A stretch of DNA of 22,622 nt, taken from Virgifigura sp964551315 (lineage in GTDB: Bacteria > Pseudomonadota > Alphaproteobacteria > Dongiales > Dongiaceae). Location: NCBI GenBank assembly GCA_964551315.1, contig CAZKCM010000068.1, positions 1 through 22,622 on the forward strand, read 5' to 3'. Below the pieces are notes generated by a model. It ran no database searches, was not told the DNA's origin, and saw only the letters and a program-made list of their open reading frames with translations. The position numbers were made by a program, and so were the translations under genes. Positions 14,976 to 22,415 of the stretch are shown piece after piece. Positions within the stretch are counted from its first letter, which is position 1, and each line of letters begins with the position of its first letter.

Positions 14976-16591
14976 TAAGGACCAGGCGGCACCGGCGCGC
15001 GCGGCCGCAGGCCGGCCGGGTGCCAGACTTCGCTGGCCTGTCGTCCGGAGCGCAATTCGACGACGGCGGACGGTGCGGACCGAATCCCCGCGGCGGACAG
15101 CAGCAGGTCCGAGAGATCCAGAACGCTGACATCTTTCGCCGATGCCGCCCCGGTGCGATGCGGGCGCCATATGACGTAATCGCTGCGCGGATCGGTGAAG
15201 CCGGATCGATCGAACAGTTTCGGAAAGCTCGGCAGGTGATCACCGAACACGCAGAGGAGTCCGTCTCCCTGCATGCGCAGGCTCTCCGTGAGCCGACCGA
15301 TCATCGCATCCGCGCTCTCCAAATGCCTCAGGTAGCAGAGAAACTCGGACGGAAACTCCGGCGCGAGGGCCCGGGTCCGCGCGATTGCCTCGGGCGGCAA
15401 GCGATCCTTTCGCCATTGACCGTGGTTTTCCATCGTTATCGCGAAAACAAACTTTGGTCCGCCGGGCAGCCGGAGAACCTCAATGATCTTCTCCGCGACG
15501 GACAGGTCCGAGACATACGGGCCGAACCGTCTTGCCTCCTGGAACGCGGCGATGTCGAGGAAGACGTCGAATCCCAGATTCGGCAGCACGCGGTCCCGCC
15601 CGAAGAAGCTTCCGGGAAAGGGGTGAATGCAGATCGTCCGGTAGCCGAGCTCGCGCAGCTCATGAGCGATCGACCAGACGGGCCGCCTCGCGAACCGAAG
15701 ATACGGGTTGAAGCGGTCCAGGCCGAGCTCCGCGCCCGGCAGGCCCGTCAGGAAGGCGAATTCGGTTCTCTGGGTGTAGCCTCCCCAAGCCGGCACCTCC
15801 AATCGCCCCCGAAACACCGCCTCGGCCGCGCAGGCGTCGAAGCACGGCAGCGCACCGCGGTCGATGCGCCGATCCATTCGGCGGACGTCGAAAAACGATT
15901 CGGCTTGCACCGCGACGATATCGGGCAATACCCCGGAGGGCGGCGGCGCCAGGGTCCGCCGCTTTCGCTGGCGGACGGCATCTTTGCCGGTCCGGTCACC
16001 GAACAGGAACGAGGTCAGCAGCAACGTGCCGAACAGGCCGAAACGCCGAATGTCGGCCGGCGGATCGAGGGACGGCTCCAACCGCCACCCCCAGCCTGTC
16101 AGGCAGCTTCGCAGCGGACCGACCCGGGCGACCAGAACGGCGCTCGCACAAACAATCAGAAGCAGCAGCCACATAGGCCGGTCGCCCGGCAGCAGCCGGA
16201 CGGGTGTCTCAAGCCTGACCGCGGCGCCGATGCCAAGGACAATCGAGCCGATGATGACCGCCGCGGGAATGACGCCCAGATAGGGAAGGAAGAGCTGAGG
16301 ATGCCTGACGACCTGCTCCAGCATCGCGAAGTCGACGAAGACGAGCGGCTCCTTCAGGGCAGAGAACTTGGCGTTGCTGACGGCGACGACGGTGATCATC
16401 AGAACGACCGCCGCCACGACCGAGCAAACAGGGCGGGCCGACAGCGCCAGCAGGATCAGTGTCAACGCCCCGGCGAAACAGCCGCTGACGATCAGCCGCG
16501 TCGCGCGCAGGCCCATTGCGGCCCGCGGTTGGACAAAGGTTTCAACTACAGCACCCGAGACAACCGCCGCCGGAAGAGCCCATTCAAGCAT
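14975..16591 (-). CDS. LtaS-like membrane sulfatase-fold phosphotransferase
   Basis: The 538-residue protein has an N-terminal membrane part with about five helices (32-52, 55-72, 104-124, 139-156, 184-197). An external alkaline phosphatase/sulfatase domain of the LTA synthase type (Sulfatase family) follows from about 222. Metal and catalytic residues fit that family: Glu231 in VAVQAESF, nucleophile candidate Thr273 in GGYTQRTEF, MENHGQW (His390), and FGDHLP (Asp451-His452). Such enzymes move phosphoglycerol or phosphoethanolamine from phospholipid to a glycan; in Gram-negatives these include the OpgB/MdoB-type transferases. The start at 16591 is chosen by AAAGGTGG upstream. GTG at 16678 would add a polar 29-residue leader. 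Beside lptFG and the glycan genes, it likely decorates a surface or periplasmic glycan. The exact donor is unknown. Confidence 0.85.
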   Translation of the reverse strand: MLEWALPAAVVSGAVVETFVQPRAAMGLRATRLIVSGCFAGALTLILLALSARPVCSVVAAVVLMITVVAVSNAKFSALKEPLVFVDFAMLEQVVRHPQLFLPYLGVIPAAVIIGSIVLGIGAAVRLETPVRLLPGDRPMWLLLLIVCASAVLVARVGPLRSCLTGWGWRLEPSLDPPADIRRFGLFGTLLLTSFLFGDRTGKDAVRQRKRRTLAPPPSGVLPDIVAVQAESFFDVRRMDRRIDRGALPCFDACAAEAVFRGRLEVPAWGGYTQRTEFAFLTGLPGAELGLDRFNPYLRFARRPVWSIAHELRELGYRTICIHPFPGSFFGRDRVLPNLGFDVFLDIAAFQEARRFGPYVSDLSVAEKIIEVLRLPGGPKFVFAITMENHGQWRKDRLPPEAIARTRALAPEFPSEFLCYLRHLESADAMIGRLTESLRMQGDGLLCVFGDHLPSFPKLFDRSGFTDPRSDYVIWRPHRTGAASAKDVSVLDLSDLLLSAAGIRSAPSAVVELRSGRQASEVWHPAGLRPRAPVPPGP

Positions 16592-16703
16592 GCCGACCGT
16601 CCACCTTTGCCCATGTCGGGCTTCGACCTTGCGTTGTCCCCCCCAGACAGCTGCACCCAAACGCCAACTCTGGACCACAAACGACCCACGATCATTAGGG
16701 ATG

Positions 16704-16729
16704 AACTCCTTTCGTCACGTGGCGGTTCC
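16704..16729 (-). promoter_or_regulatory. Weak EcfG-like promoter of the LtaS-like gene
   Basis: On the minus strand GGAAC (16729-16725), 17 bp, AGTT (16707-16704) differs from the EcfG consensus only in the first base of the -10 tetramer. A transcript from here would have a leader of about 105 nt before 16591. The remaining DNA to 16845 shows no gene. Confidence 0.3.
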
Positions 16730-16845
16730 GGGACCGGCCCGCCGTCCCCGATCCGTCGTCCGCCAGGGGTCTTTCGGCGCCCCGGCACCGGGCAGGGTAG
16801 TGCGCGCGCCCGCTCCGGGTCGCCCCCAGGGCTGTCTTGCCACGA

Positions 16846-17481
16846 TCACGATGAGGAAGCCGCTTTACGGGGTAATGAAGGCCGCTTTGCCACGATATGA
16901 AAGATGTGCCAGTGCTTCGGCTTGCCGCGCGGCGTGACGGTGTCGGCCTCCTCCTCCTCGAACAGCTCCACCGACCAGCCCTCGAGCAAGGCCTCGATCC
17001 GGCGACGATCGAAAATGGTCAGCTTCGGATTGCCGGCCCAGTCGTCGCGATCGCCGTAGAGTTGCCCCGCGAACCGGCCGCCCGGCAGTAACGAGGCCCG
17101 GATCCGCGCCCACAAGTCGGGAAATCGTTGCGGCGGGCACAAGGGCAGCGAGAAGCTCGCATTGACCAGATCGGCCACAGGCCAAGCCGCGTCCTCGAAG
17201 CGCCGACACAGCGTCTCCAGGTGGCCGTTCGACGGCAGGTCAGGCCGCGTCTTCAGCCGCTCGATCGCCGCGGCTTCGGCGTCGATGGCGAGCACCGACC
17301 AGCCCCGGCGCAGCAGCTCGACGGTGTCGCGGCCGTCGCCGCAGCCAAGGTCAACCGCCCGCCGCCCTGCAAAATCTGGCGGGAAACGCGACACCGCTTC
17401 GAGAAGCGTCCGCCGCGGCGGGCGTCCGGCGGTGGCCATATAATAGGCGGTCCAATCCTTGGCGTCGCGATGCTTCTCCAT
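16846..17481 (-). CDS. Small SAM-dependent methyltransferase, TehB-like
   Basis: The 211-residue class I methyltransferase has motif I AVDLGCGDGRDTVELLRRG (42-60), VLAIDAEAAAIERLK (63-77) with Asp67 for the ribose, and NASFSLPLCPP (107-117) at the motif IV position. LLPGGRFAGQLYGDRDDWA (131-149) and a C-terminal HWHIFHIVAKR strand follow. The general layout recalls the TehB/thiopurine-type small-molecule methyltransferases. It is the last gene of the minus-strand tungstate/molybdate series, 45 bp after mop if ATG 17481 is the start. A GTG at 17526 would abut the mop stop and add 15 residues. Neither start has a strong ribosome site. Link to metal-oxyanion biology is only by position. Confidence 0.8.
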   Translation of the reverse strand: MEKHRDAKDWTAYYMATAGRPPRRTLLEAVSRFPPDFAGRRAVDLGCGDGRDTVELLRRGWSVLAIDAEAAAIERLKTRPDLPSNGHLETLCRRFEDAAWPVADLVNASFSLPLCPPQRFPDLWARIRASLLPGGRFAGQLYGDRDDWAGNPKLTIFDRRRIEALLEGWSVELFEEEEADTVTPRGKPKHWHIFHIVAKRPSLPRKAASSS

Positions 17482-17526
17482 ACCCAGGATACAATCCCCG
17501 ACGACAGTGCCGACACCCCCACTCAC

Positions 17527-17736
17527 TTATTGCTTTGCAATCATGACGTCGGTCGACTTGACCACGGCCATCACCTCGTCGCCCGCCTTGAGCCCAAGAT
17601 CGTCCACCGATTCGACGAAAATGGCCGATTTAAGCCGCTCGCCACCGCTGATCTCGAGGGTTACCTCCGCCATCACGGCGCCCCGTTTCACGTCGACGAT
17701 CTTCCCCTTGATGGCGTTGCGCGCGCTGATCTTCAT
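17527..17736 (-). CDS. mop: Molbindin Mop (molybdate/tungstate-binding TOBE protein)
   Basis: The 69-residue single TOBE/Mop domain has exactly the length of the classic molbindins. It shows MKISARNAIKGKIVDVKRGAV (1-21), VTLEISGGERLKSAI (26-40) with the oxyanion-contacting Ser/Lys region, SVDDLGLKAGDEVMAVVKSTDVMIAK (43-68), and the usual final VMIAK. Molbindins assemble as hexamers that store or buffer molybdate or tungstate in the cytosol. The start at 17736 has a very good AGGAGGG 4 nt upstream; the in-frame ATG at 17754 lies before that site and is rejected. It stands 33 bp after the ATPase gene of the importer, in the same direction, so it supports a Mo/W substrate for the transporters upstream. 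Confidence 0.95.
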   Translation of the reverse strand: MKISARNAIKGKIVDVKRGAVMAEVTLEISGGERLKSAIFVESVDDLGLKAGDEVMAVVKSTDVMIAKQ

Positions 17737-17769
17737 CGAACCCTCCTGTGCCAAGCAAGAACCACCCTC

Positions 17770-18579
17770 TCAAACGGATGGGCGTTGCCACGGTTCCGGC
17801 CTCGACAGCGACGGCACGCAGACGCGCCGGTCCGTGCCGGGCAGGGTCAGGATATCGACGTCCACGCCGTAGATCCGTTTCAGCGCTTCGGGGGTGATCG
17901 CTTCCTCGGGGCGTCCGAGGTGCTGGAGTCGCCCATCATCAAGCAGCGCCACGCGGTCTGCACACAGGAACGCGTGGTCGGGGTCATGGGTGGACAGCAC
18001 GACGGCGATCCCGGACCGGGCCAGCTCCGTGATCCGCTCCAGCACGCGCACCTGGTTGCCGAAGTCGAGGCTCGCGGTCGGCTCATCCATCACCAGGACG
18101 CGCGGCTCCTGGGCGAGCGCGCGGGCAATCAACGTCAACTGGCGCTCACCGCCGCTGATCTCGGTGTATGGGTGATCGGCGAGATCGGCAATGCCGAGCG
18201 AGGCAAGCGCCGCCGCCGCCGCGGCGCGGTCACGGGCGGACGGGGTCGCGAACAGGCCGAGGCGCGCAGCCCGCCCCATCAGGACGACGTCCCGCACAAG
18301 GAACGGGAAGAAGGCGGTATGTGCCTGCGGGACATAGGCCAGATGCCGGGCCAGCCGCTCACGTGGCCATTGGGCGACGTCCTCACCGTCAAGACGGACG
18401 CGGCCGCCCTGCGGCCTGAGCAGGCCGAGCACGGTCTTGAACAGCGTCGTCTTGCCGCTGCCGTTGGGGCCGAGCAGGCAGATGACCTCGCCCGGGCCGA
18501 GCTCGAAGCTGACGTCGCGGCCCACCGGCTTTCCGGGATAGCCGAAGGCGAGAGCCTCGACCGAAAGCGTCATTGCCAT
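17770..18579 (-). CDS. ABC importer ATPase, FecE/MolC-like
   Basis: The 269-residue nucleotide-binding subunit has a complete set of motifs: Walker A GPNGSGKTT (37-45), Q-loop VPQ (83-85), signature ISGGERQ (141-147), Walker B VLVMDEPTASLDFG (161-174) and switch STHDP (His198). It belongs to the type II importer group (iron-siderophore, B12 and MolBC). It has no C-terminal TOBE domain; the separate Mop gene 33 bp downstream may take that role. Two starts are possible. ATG 18579 overlaps the permease gene by 10 bp, while ATG 18573 forms an ATGA junction with the permease stop, a sign of coupled translation. Molybdate/tungstate is inferred from neighbours. Confidence 0.9.
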   Translation of the reverse strand: MAMTLSVEALAFGYPGKPVGRDVSFELGPGEVICLLGPNGSGKTTLFKTVLGLLRPQGGRVRLDGEDVAQWPRERLARHLAYVPQAHTAFFPFLVRDVVLMGRAARLGLFATPSARDRAAAAAALASLGIADLADHPYTEISGGERQLTLIARALAQEPRVLVMDEPTASLDFGNQVRVLERITELARSGIAVVLSTHDPDHAFLCADRVALLDDGRLQHLGRPEEAITPEALKRIYGVDVDILTLPGTDRRVCVPSLSRPEPWQRPSV

Positions 18580-19601
18580 CCGTGACGTCCGCGCGCGAGC
18601 AACCAGAGAAAGAACGGCGCGCCGAGCAAGGCGGTGAGGATGCCGAGCGGCACTTCCGTCGCCGCCATCGTCCGTGCGAGCGTATCGACGATCAGGAGAT
18701 ATCCGGCGCCCAGCGTCATCGCCGCCGGCAGCAGGCGCTCGAAGTTGGGACCGACCAGCATCCGGGCGATGTGCGGCATGATCAGGCCCACCCAGCCGAT
18801 GATGCCGCTGATCGAGACCACGGCCGCCGTCATCAGTGTCGCCGCGGCGATGAAGACGAGCCGCAGGCGCGCCGCGTCGACGCCGAGCGTCAGAGCCTCC
18901 TCGTCGCCGAGCGTCATGAGGTTCATCCGCCAGCGCAGCAGGTGGAGCGGCAGGAGTCCGATCAGGACCAGCGGCGCCGCCGCGAGAACGTCATCCGGCG
19001 TCAGGACCGCGAGGCTGCCGAGCAGCCAGAAGGTGATCGCGGGGAGCTGGTCATAGGGGTCGGCCAGCACCTTCAACAGCGAGATGATGGCGCCGGCGAG
19101 CGCGCCGAGCACCACACCCGCGAGCACCAGGACCAACACGGGCTCGCGCCCGCGCACCGCCGTCGCGACCAGGTAGACGAGGCCGACGGTGACGACGCCG
19201 AACAGGAAGGCCAGGAGCTGAATGCCGAAGACCGGCAGCGAGAGAAAGATCCCGAGCACGGCCCCGAGACCGGCGCCGGCCGACACGCCCAGGATGTCCG
19301 GAGAGACCAGCGGGTTGCGGAACAGGCCCTGGTAGGCGGCACCGGCGGCGGCAAGCGCCGCGCCGACGACCAGCGCCCCGGCAATCCGGGGCAGCCGGAC
19401 CTGAAGGATCACCGTTTCGACGATCTCGGGCACCTCGGCCGGCACCCCGAGGAGGCGTGCGGCCGCAAGTTCGACGATCTGGGCGGGCGTCACCGGAAAC
19501 GGGCCAACCCCAAGCGCACCGAGGCAAAGCAGCCCCAGCAGAACCGGCAGCAACCACGGGCCGAACCGCGTCGTCGCGCGCCATCGCCGAACCGTGCTCA
19601 T
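18570..19601 (-). CDS. FecCD-family ABC permease, MolB-like
   Basis: The 343-residue membrane subunit of a type II importer has about ten helices. The conserved family stretch VRLPRIAGALVVGAALAAAG, then AYQGLFRNPLVSPDILGVSAGAGLGA, covers residues 68-114. The second conserved loop SGIIGWVGLIMPHIARMLVG is in the C-terminal third and meets the ATPase. The subunit works as a homodimer with the ATPase at 17770-18579 and receives substrate from the binding protein at 19617-20651. HI1471 (MolB), the known molybdate/tungstate member of this family, is the best model here because of the mop, tupA and modA-like neighbours. The fold alone would also fit iron chelates or cobalamin. It starts 15 bp after the binding protein's stop. 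Confidence 0.9.
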   Translation of the reverse strand: MSTVRRWRATTRFGPWLLPVLLGLLCLGALGVGPFPVTPAQIVELAAARLLGVPAEVPEIVETVILQVRLPRIAGALVVGAALAAAGAAYQGLFRNPLVSPDILGVSAGAGLGAVLGIFLSLPVFGIQLLAFLFGVVTVGLVYLVATAVRGREPVLVLVLAGVVLGALAGAIISLLKVLADPYDQLPAITFWLLGSLAVLTPDDVLAAAPLVLIGLLPLHLLRWRMNLMTLGDEEALTLGVDAARLRLVFIAAATLMTAAVVSISGIIGWVGLIMPHIARMLVGPNFERLLPAAMTLGAGYLLIVDTLARTMAATEVPLGILTALLGAPFFLWLLARGRHGWQ

Positions 19602-19616
19602 CCCGGCAGCATGCGC

Positions 19617-20651
19617 TCAGCCTCCCGCCCCGGCAAGGAGCGCGTCCAGCCGCTCGTCGTCAAGCTCGACGTGGTAGAAGGAACTGTAGAAATCGCGCGC
19701 GATCACCCGCAGGTCGCCCTCGAACCGGTCTGGGTACAACACGGAAGCAAGCCAGCGCAGCCCGAGCAGGCGGTTGATCGAGGGCGGCCGGTCGATCCAG
19801 CCGAAGGGGGCAGAGGGGCTCAGATAGACCCGTCGGTTCCTGACCGCATCGACGCCCTGCCAAAGAGGATCGTTCCAGACCCGGTCGTAGAAGCGCTCGT
19901 CCCAGGTGACGATCACCTCGGGATTCCAGGTCAGCACCTGCTCGATCGAGACGGTGACGATCCCCCGCTGGCCCGGCGCTTCGGCGACGTTGACGCCGCC
20001 CGCCCGCTCGATGATCTCGGTGTTGATCGAGCCGCGCACGCCGGTCTCCAGGCCTTCGGGACCGCGGGCCAGATAGACGCGCGGGCGCTTACCCGGCGGA
20101 ACCTGTGCGAGGATCGCGTCGACCTCCGCCAGTGCGGCCTCGGCGTAGGCGGCGAGCCGCTCGGCGCGGTCTTCCACGCCCAGAATCCCGCCGAACAGGC
20201 GCAGCGCCGAAGGGATGGCATCGAAACGGCCGTCGATCAGCAGGTAGGGAAGCCCGGTCTGCGCCTGCACCCGCTCGGCGAGGGAGGTGTAGGTCGGTGC
20301 GAGCGAGCCGTAATCGAAGACGAGATCCGGCCGCGCCGCGAGCAGCGCTTCAAGATTTGCGGTGCCGCCGCGGCCCGCGAGGCGACCGAAGACCGGCAGG
20401 TCCCGGTATGGCGCGGCCACGTAATCCGCTTCGTCGCCGCGGAAGCCCCGGGTCCAGCCGATCAATCTCTGCGGGGCCAGGACGTAGAGAAACACCATGG
20501 CCGGCGGCCCGGCCGGAAACACCCGCTCGATCCGGTCCGGCACCTCGACCCGGCGCCCGGCCGAGTCGGTCACCATGCGGGCGGCCACGCCCTCGGCGTT
20601 CGGCCCCATGGCAAGCAGGCCCACAAGAAGGAAGGCGAGGCCGCGCCTCAT
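19617..20651 (-). CDS. Periplasmic binding protein, BtuF/MolA-like
   Basis: The 344-residue exported protein has a signal peptide (MRRGLAFLLVGLLAMG, cut near residue 24 before RMVTDSAGRRVEVP). The body is a type III (helical-backbone) periplasmic binding fold: RIERVFPAGPPAMVFLYVLAPQRLIGW (41-67), NLEALLAARPDLVFDYG (99-115), GGVNVAE and VSIEQVLTWNPEVIVTWD. There is no lipobox Cys, so it is soluble. Members of this fold bind iron complexes, cobalamin, or in the MolA case molybdate and tungstate. It is first of the three-gene importer, 12 bp after the ModA-like gene, and is probably the binding protein of the FecCD-type permease that follows. Confidence 0.88.
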   Translation of the reverse strand: MRRGLAFLLVGLLAMGPNAEGVAARMVTDSAGRRVEVPDRIERVFPAGPPAMVFLYVLAPQRLIGWTRGFRGDEADYVAAPYRDLPVFGRLAGRGGTANLEALLAARPDLVFDYGSLAPTYTSLAERVQAQTGLPYLLIDGRFDAIPSALRLFGGILGVEDRAERLAAYAEAALAEVDAILAQVPPGKRPRVYLARGPEGLETGVRGSINTEIIERAGGVNVAEAPGQRGIVTVSIEQVLTWNPEVIVTWDERFYDRVWNDPLWQGVDAVRNRRVYLSPSAPFGWIDRPPSINRLLGLRWLASVLYPDRFEGDLRVIARDFYSSFYHVELDDERLDALLAGAGG

Positions 20652-20663
20652 GCAATCCGTCCC

Positions 20664-21473
20664 TCATTCCTCGTCCGTGACGCCGATGGCGGCGAAGCCG
20701 TAGTTTTGCAGAATCCGCTGCCCCTCGGGCGACAGAATGAAGAAGGCGAGCCGCCAGGCCTCCGGCCGATCGGGGTTGAGGACGATGAGCCCATAGTCGG
20801 CGCCAACGGCGAGTTGCTCGGGCAGTTCGACGACCTGCAATTCCGGCACCTCGGCCTGGGCGAGCCGCGCGTTGGTACAGTAGGTGAGGAAGAGGTCGGC
20901 CTTGCGCTCCTGCATCACCCAGCCGTAGGTGTTGCGCCCCTCGGGCGCCTTGGGCGAGTCGGGGCCGCCGGTCAGCTTGAGCGCCTTCCCGTCGAGCTCT
21001 CGATAACTGCCCGGTCGCAGCGCCTCGGCCTTGCGGAACAACGCCCAGGCGTAATCGCCCGACGGGTCCGCCTTCGGCGTCGAGGTGCCCAGCCTCACCG
21101 TTTCGCGCAGCATCGCGTCGAGCAGCGAGTCGGAGGTGACCCGAAGCTCGGGCTGCGCAAGCGCGCACAGCCGATTGCGCGCGAACAAGACCACGGGGCC
21201 GCCCCTGCCGTCCCGGGCGAGCCTGAGCGGATGGTCCATGTTCGCGGACGCAAACACGTCCGGACGCGCGCCGGCCTCGATGCGCTCGCGCAGAAGCCCG
21301 GAGGCAGCGAACTCCGTCTCCACAGGGATTCCGTATGCCCGCGTATAGGAGCGAGCAACCTCGCCGAGCGCCGCCTTAAGGCTGCCGGCGGCATAGATCG
21401 TCAGCGTGTCAGTCGCGCGGGCGGGCATGGCAAGGAGGAACAAGACGGCCAGCGCATAAGCAAGAACCGGCAT
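20664..21473 (-). CDS. modA: ModA-like molybdate-binding protein
   Basis: The 269-residue protein has a signal peptide (cut near ARA at residue 20). A type II binding fold of the ModA/WtpA group follows: LTIYAAGSLKAALGEVARSY (24-43, Ser31 in the oxyanion site), ETEFAASGLLRERIEAGARPDVFASAN (52-78, with Ser58), SGDYAWALFRKAEAL, and RKADLFLTYCTNARLA. It is an orphan, with no ModB-type permease adjacent. It may deliver to the TupB permease upstream (outside the window) or to the FecCD-type importer. The start at 21473 has GGGAGG 6 nt upstream; ATG 21518 would overlap the intergenic hairpin. Molybdate is the usual ligand of the family; tungstate or another oxyanion is not excluded. Confidence 0.85.
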   Translation of the reverse strand: MPVLAYALAVLFLLAMPARATDTLTIYAAGSLKAALGEVARSYTRAYGIPVETEFAASGLLRERIEAGARPDVFASANMDHPLRLARDGRGGPVVLFARNRLCALAQPELRVTSDSLLDAMLRETVRLGTSTPKADPSGDYAWALFRKAEALRPGSYRELDGKALKLTGGPDSPKAPEGRNTYGWVMQERKADLFLTYCTNARLAQAEVPELQVVELPEQLAVGADYGLIVLNPDRPEAWRLAFFILSPEGQRILQNYGFAAIGVTDEE

Positions 21474-21506
21474 GACATCCTCCCCGGGCTCCGCTTTGTG
21501 CGGCCG

Positions 21507-21530
21507 CCCGGCCGCCATGCGGCGGCCGGG
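21507..21530. repeat. Perfect GC hairpin between tupA and modA-like genes
   Basis: CCCGGCCGCC (21507-21516), ATGC, GGCGGCCGGG (21521-21530) is a perfect 10-bp stem with a 4-base loop, lying in the 72-bp gap after the tupA stop. It has no T run. It may stabilise the tupA part of the message, cause partial termination, or slow decay so that the binding protein is made in excess. Confidence 0.85.
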
Positions 21531-21545
21531 TCGAGTCGCGTGCCA

Positions 21546-22382
21546 TCAGCTGCTGCCGTCTTTGCTGGCGTTCGGGAAGAAGAGCTGCTGGCCGTTCAGC
21601 TTGTAATCGGCGATCGCCTGCTGTCCCTCGTCGGAGACGAGCCAGTCGATGAAGGCCTGGCCGGCCTCCTGCTTCACATGCGGGTGCTTCTTCGGGTTCA
21701 CCAGGATGACGCCGTACTGGTTGAAGAGCTTCGGGTCGCCCTCGACGAGGATCTCGAGCGGCCCGCGGTTCTCGAAGCTGATCCAGGTGCCGCGATCCGC
21801 CAGCGTGTAGGCGGGCATCTGCGCGGCGGTGTTCAGCGTCGGCCCCATGCCGGAACCGAGTTCGCGGTACCAGCTCCCCCCGGTCTTTTCGATGTCGATG
21901 CCGGCCTCCTTCCACAGGCGAAGCTCTGCCTTGTGGGTTCCGGAATCGTCGCCACGCGAGGCGAAGGTCGCCTTTGCCTCCGCGATCTTGGCGAACGCCT
22001 CGGAGGCACCCTTCACGCCCCTGATGCCGGCCGGGTCGGAGTTCGGACCGACGATGACGAAGTCGTTGTACATGACCTCGAAACGCTCGACACCGGCGCC
22101 TTCCTCGACGAACGCCTTTTCGGCCGCCGGGGCATGGACGAAGACGACGTCGGCGTCGCCGCGCCGGCCGGTCTCCAGCGCCTGGCCGGTGCCCTGCGCG
22201 ATCACCCGCACCTCGATCCCGGTCTTCTCCTTAAAGATCGGCAGGAGGTGATCGAAAAGCCCCGAATTCTCGGTCGAGGTGGTCGAGGCGACGGTGATGA
22301 ACGTCTCTTGCGCCGCCGCCGATCCCACGAGCGCGATCAGCGACAGCCCGACGGCTGCGAAGACTCTTCTCATGACTGCCAT
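21546..22382 (-). CDS. tupA: Tungstate-binding protein TupA
   Basis: The 278-residue exported protein has a signal peptide (cut near AAAQ, residue 24). It shows the tungstate-binding TupA signature STTSTENSGLFDHLLPIF (33-50), then IAQGTGQALETGRRGDADVVFVHAPAAEKAFVEEG (61-95), MYNDFVIVGP (104-113) and the SRGDDSGTHKAE segment that contributes an anion-binding Arg. These are diagnostic for TupA against ModA and phosphate-binding proteins. ATG 22382 follows GGGAGA with five-base spacing. It stands 33 bp after the ATPase gene, so the order is ATPase then binding protein; the permease tupB is presumably upstream beyond the window. High-affinity tungstate uptake implies tungsto- or molybdoenzymes such as formate dehydrogenase elsewhere. 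Confidence 0.93.
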   Translation of the reverse strand: MAVMRRVFAAVGLSLIALVGSAAAQETFITVASTTSTENSGLFDHLLPIFKEKTGIEVRVIAQGTGQALETGRRGDADVVFVHAPAAEKAFVEEGAGVERFEVMYNDFVIVGPNSDPAGIRGVKGASEAFAKIAEAKATFASRGDDSGTHKAELRLWKEAGIDIEKTGGSWYRELGSGMGPTLNTAAQMPAYTLADRGTWISFENRGPLEILVEGDPKLFNQYGVILVNPKKHPHVKQEAGQAFIDWLVSDEGQQAIADYKLNGQQLFFPNASKDGSS

Positions 22383-22415
22383 TCCGTTCTCCCTGGCTTG
22401 AGCGAGGTTGGTTGA

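Noticed and set aside
16592..16845. Small plus- and minus-strand frames between the LtaS-like and methyltransferase genes
   Set aside because: Translations are Pro/Arg/Gly-rich without start signals; only a weak EcfG-like element is kept.
15020..16900. 626-codon plus-strand open frame
   Set aside because: It is antisense to the LtaS-like gene; it is Gln/Arg/Asp-rich with no recognisable motif.
18573..22415. Very long open frame (1280 codons) on the plus strand
   Set aside because: It is antisense to the permease, binding-protein and tupA genes, all of which have clear families and ribosome sites. The antisense translation is charged and repetitive without domains.
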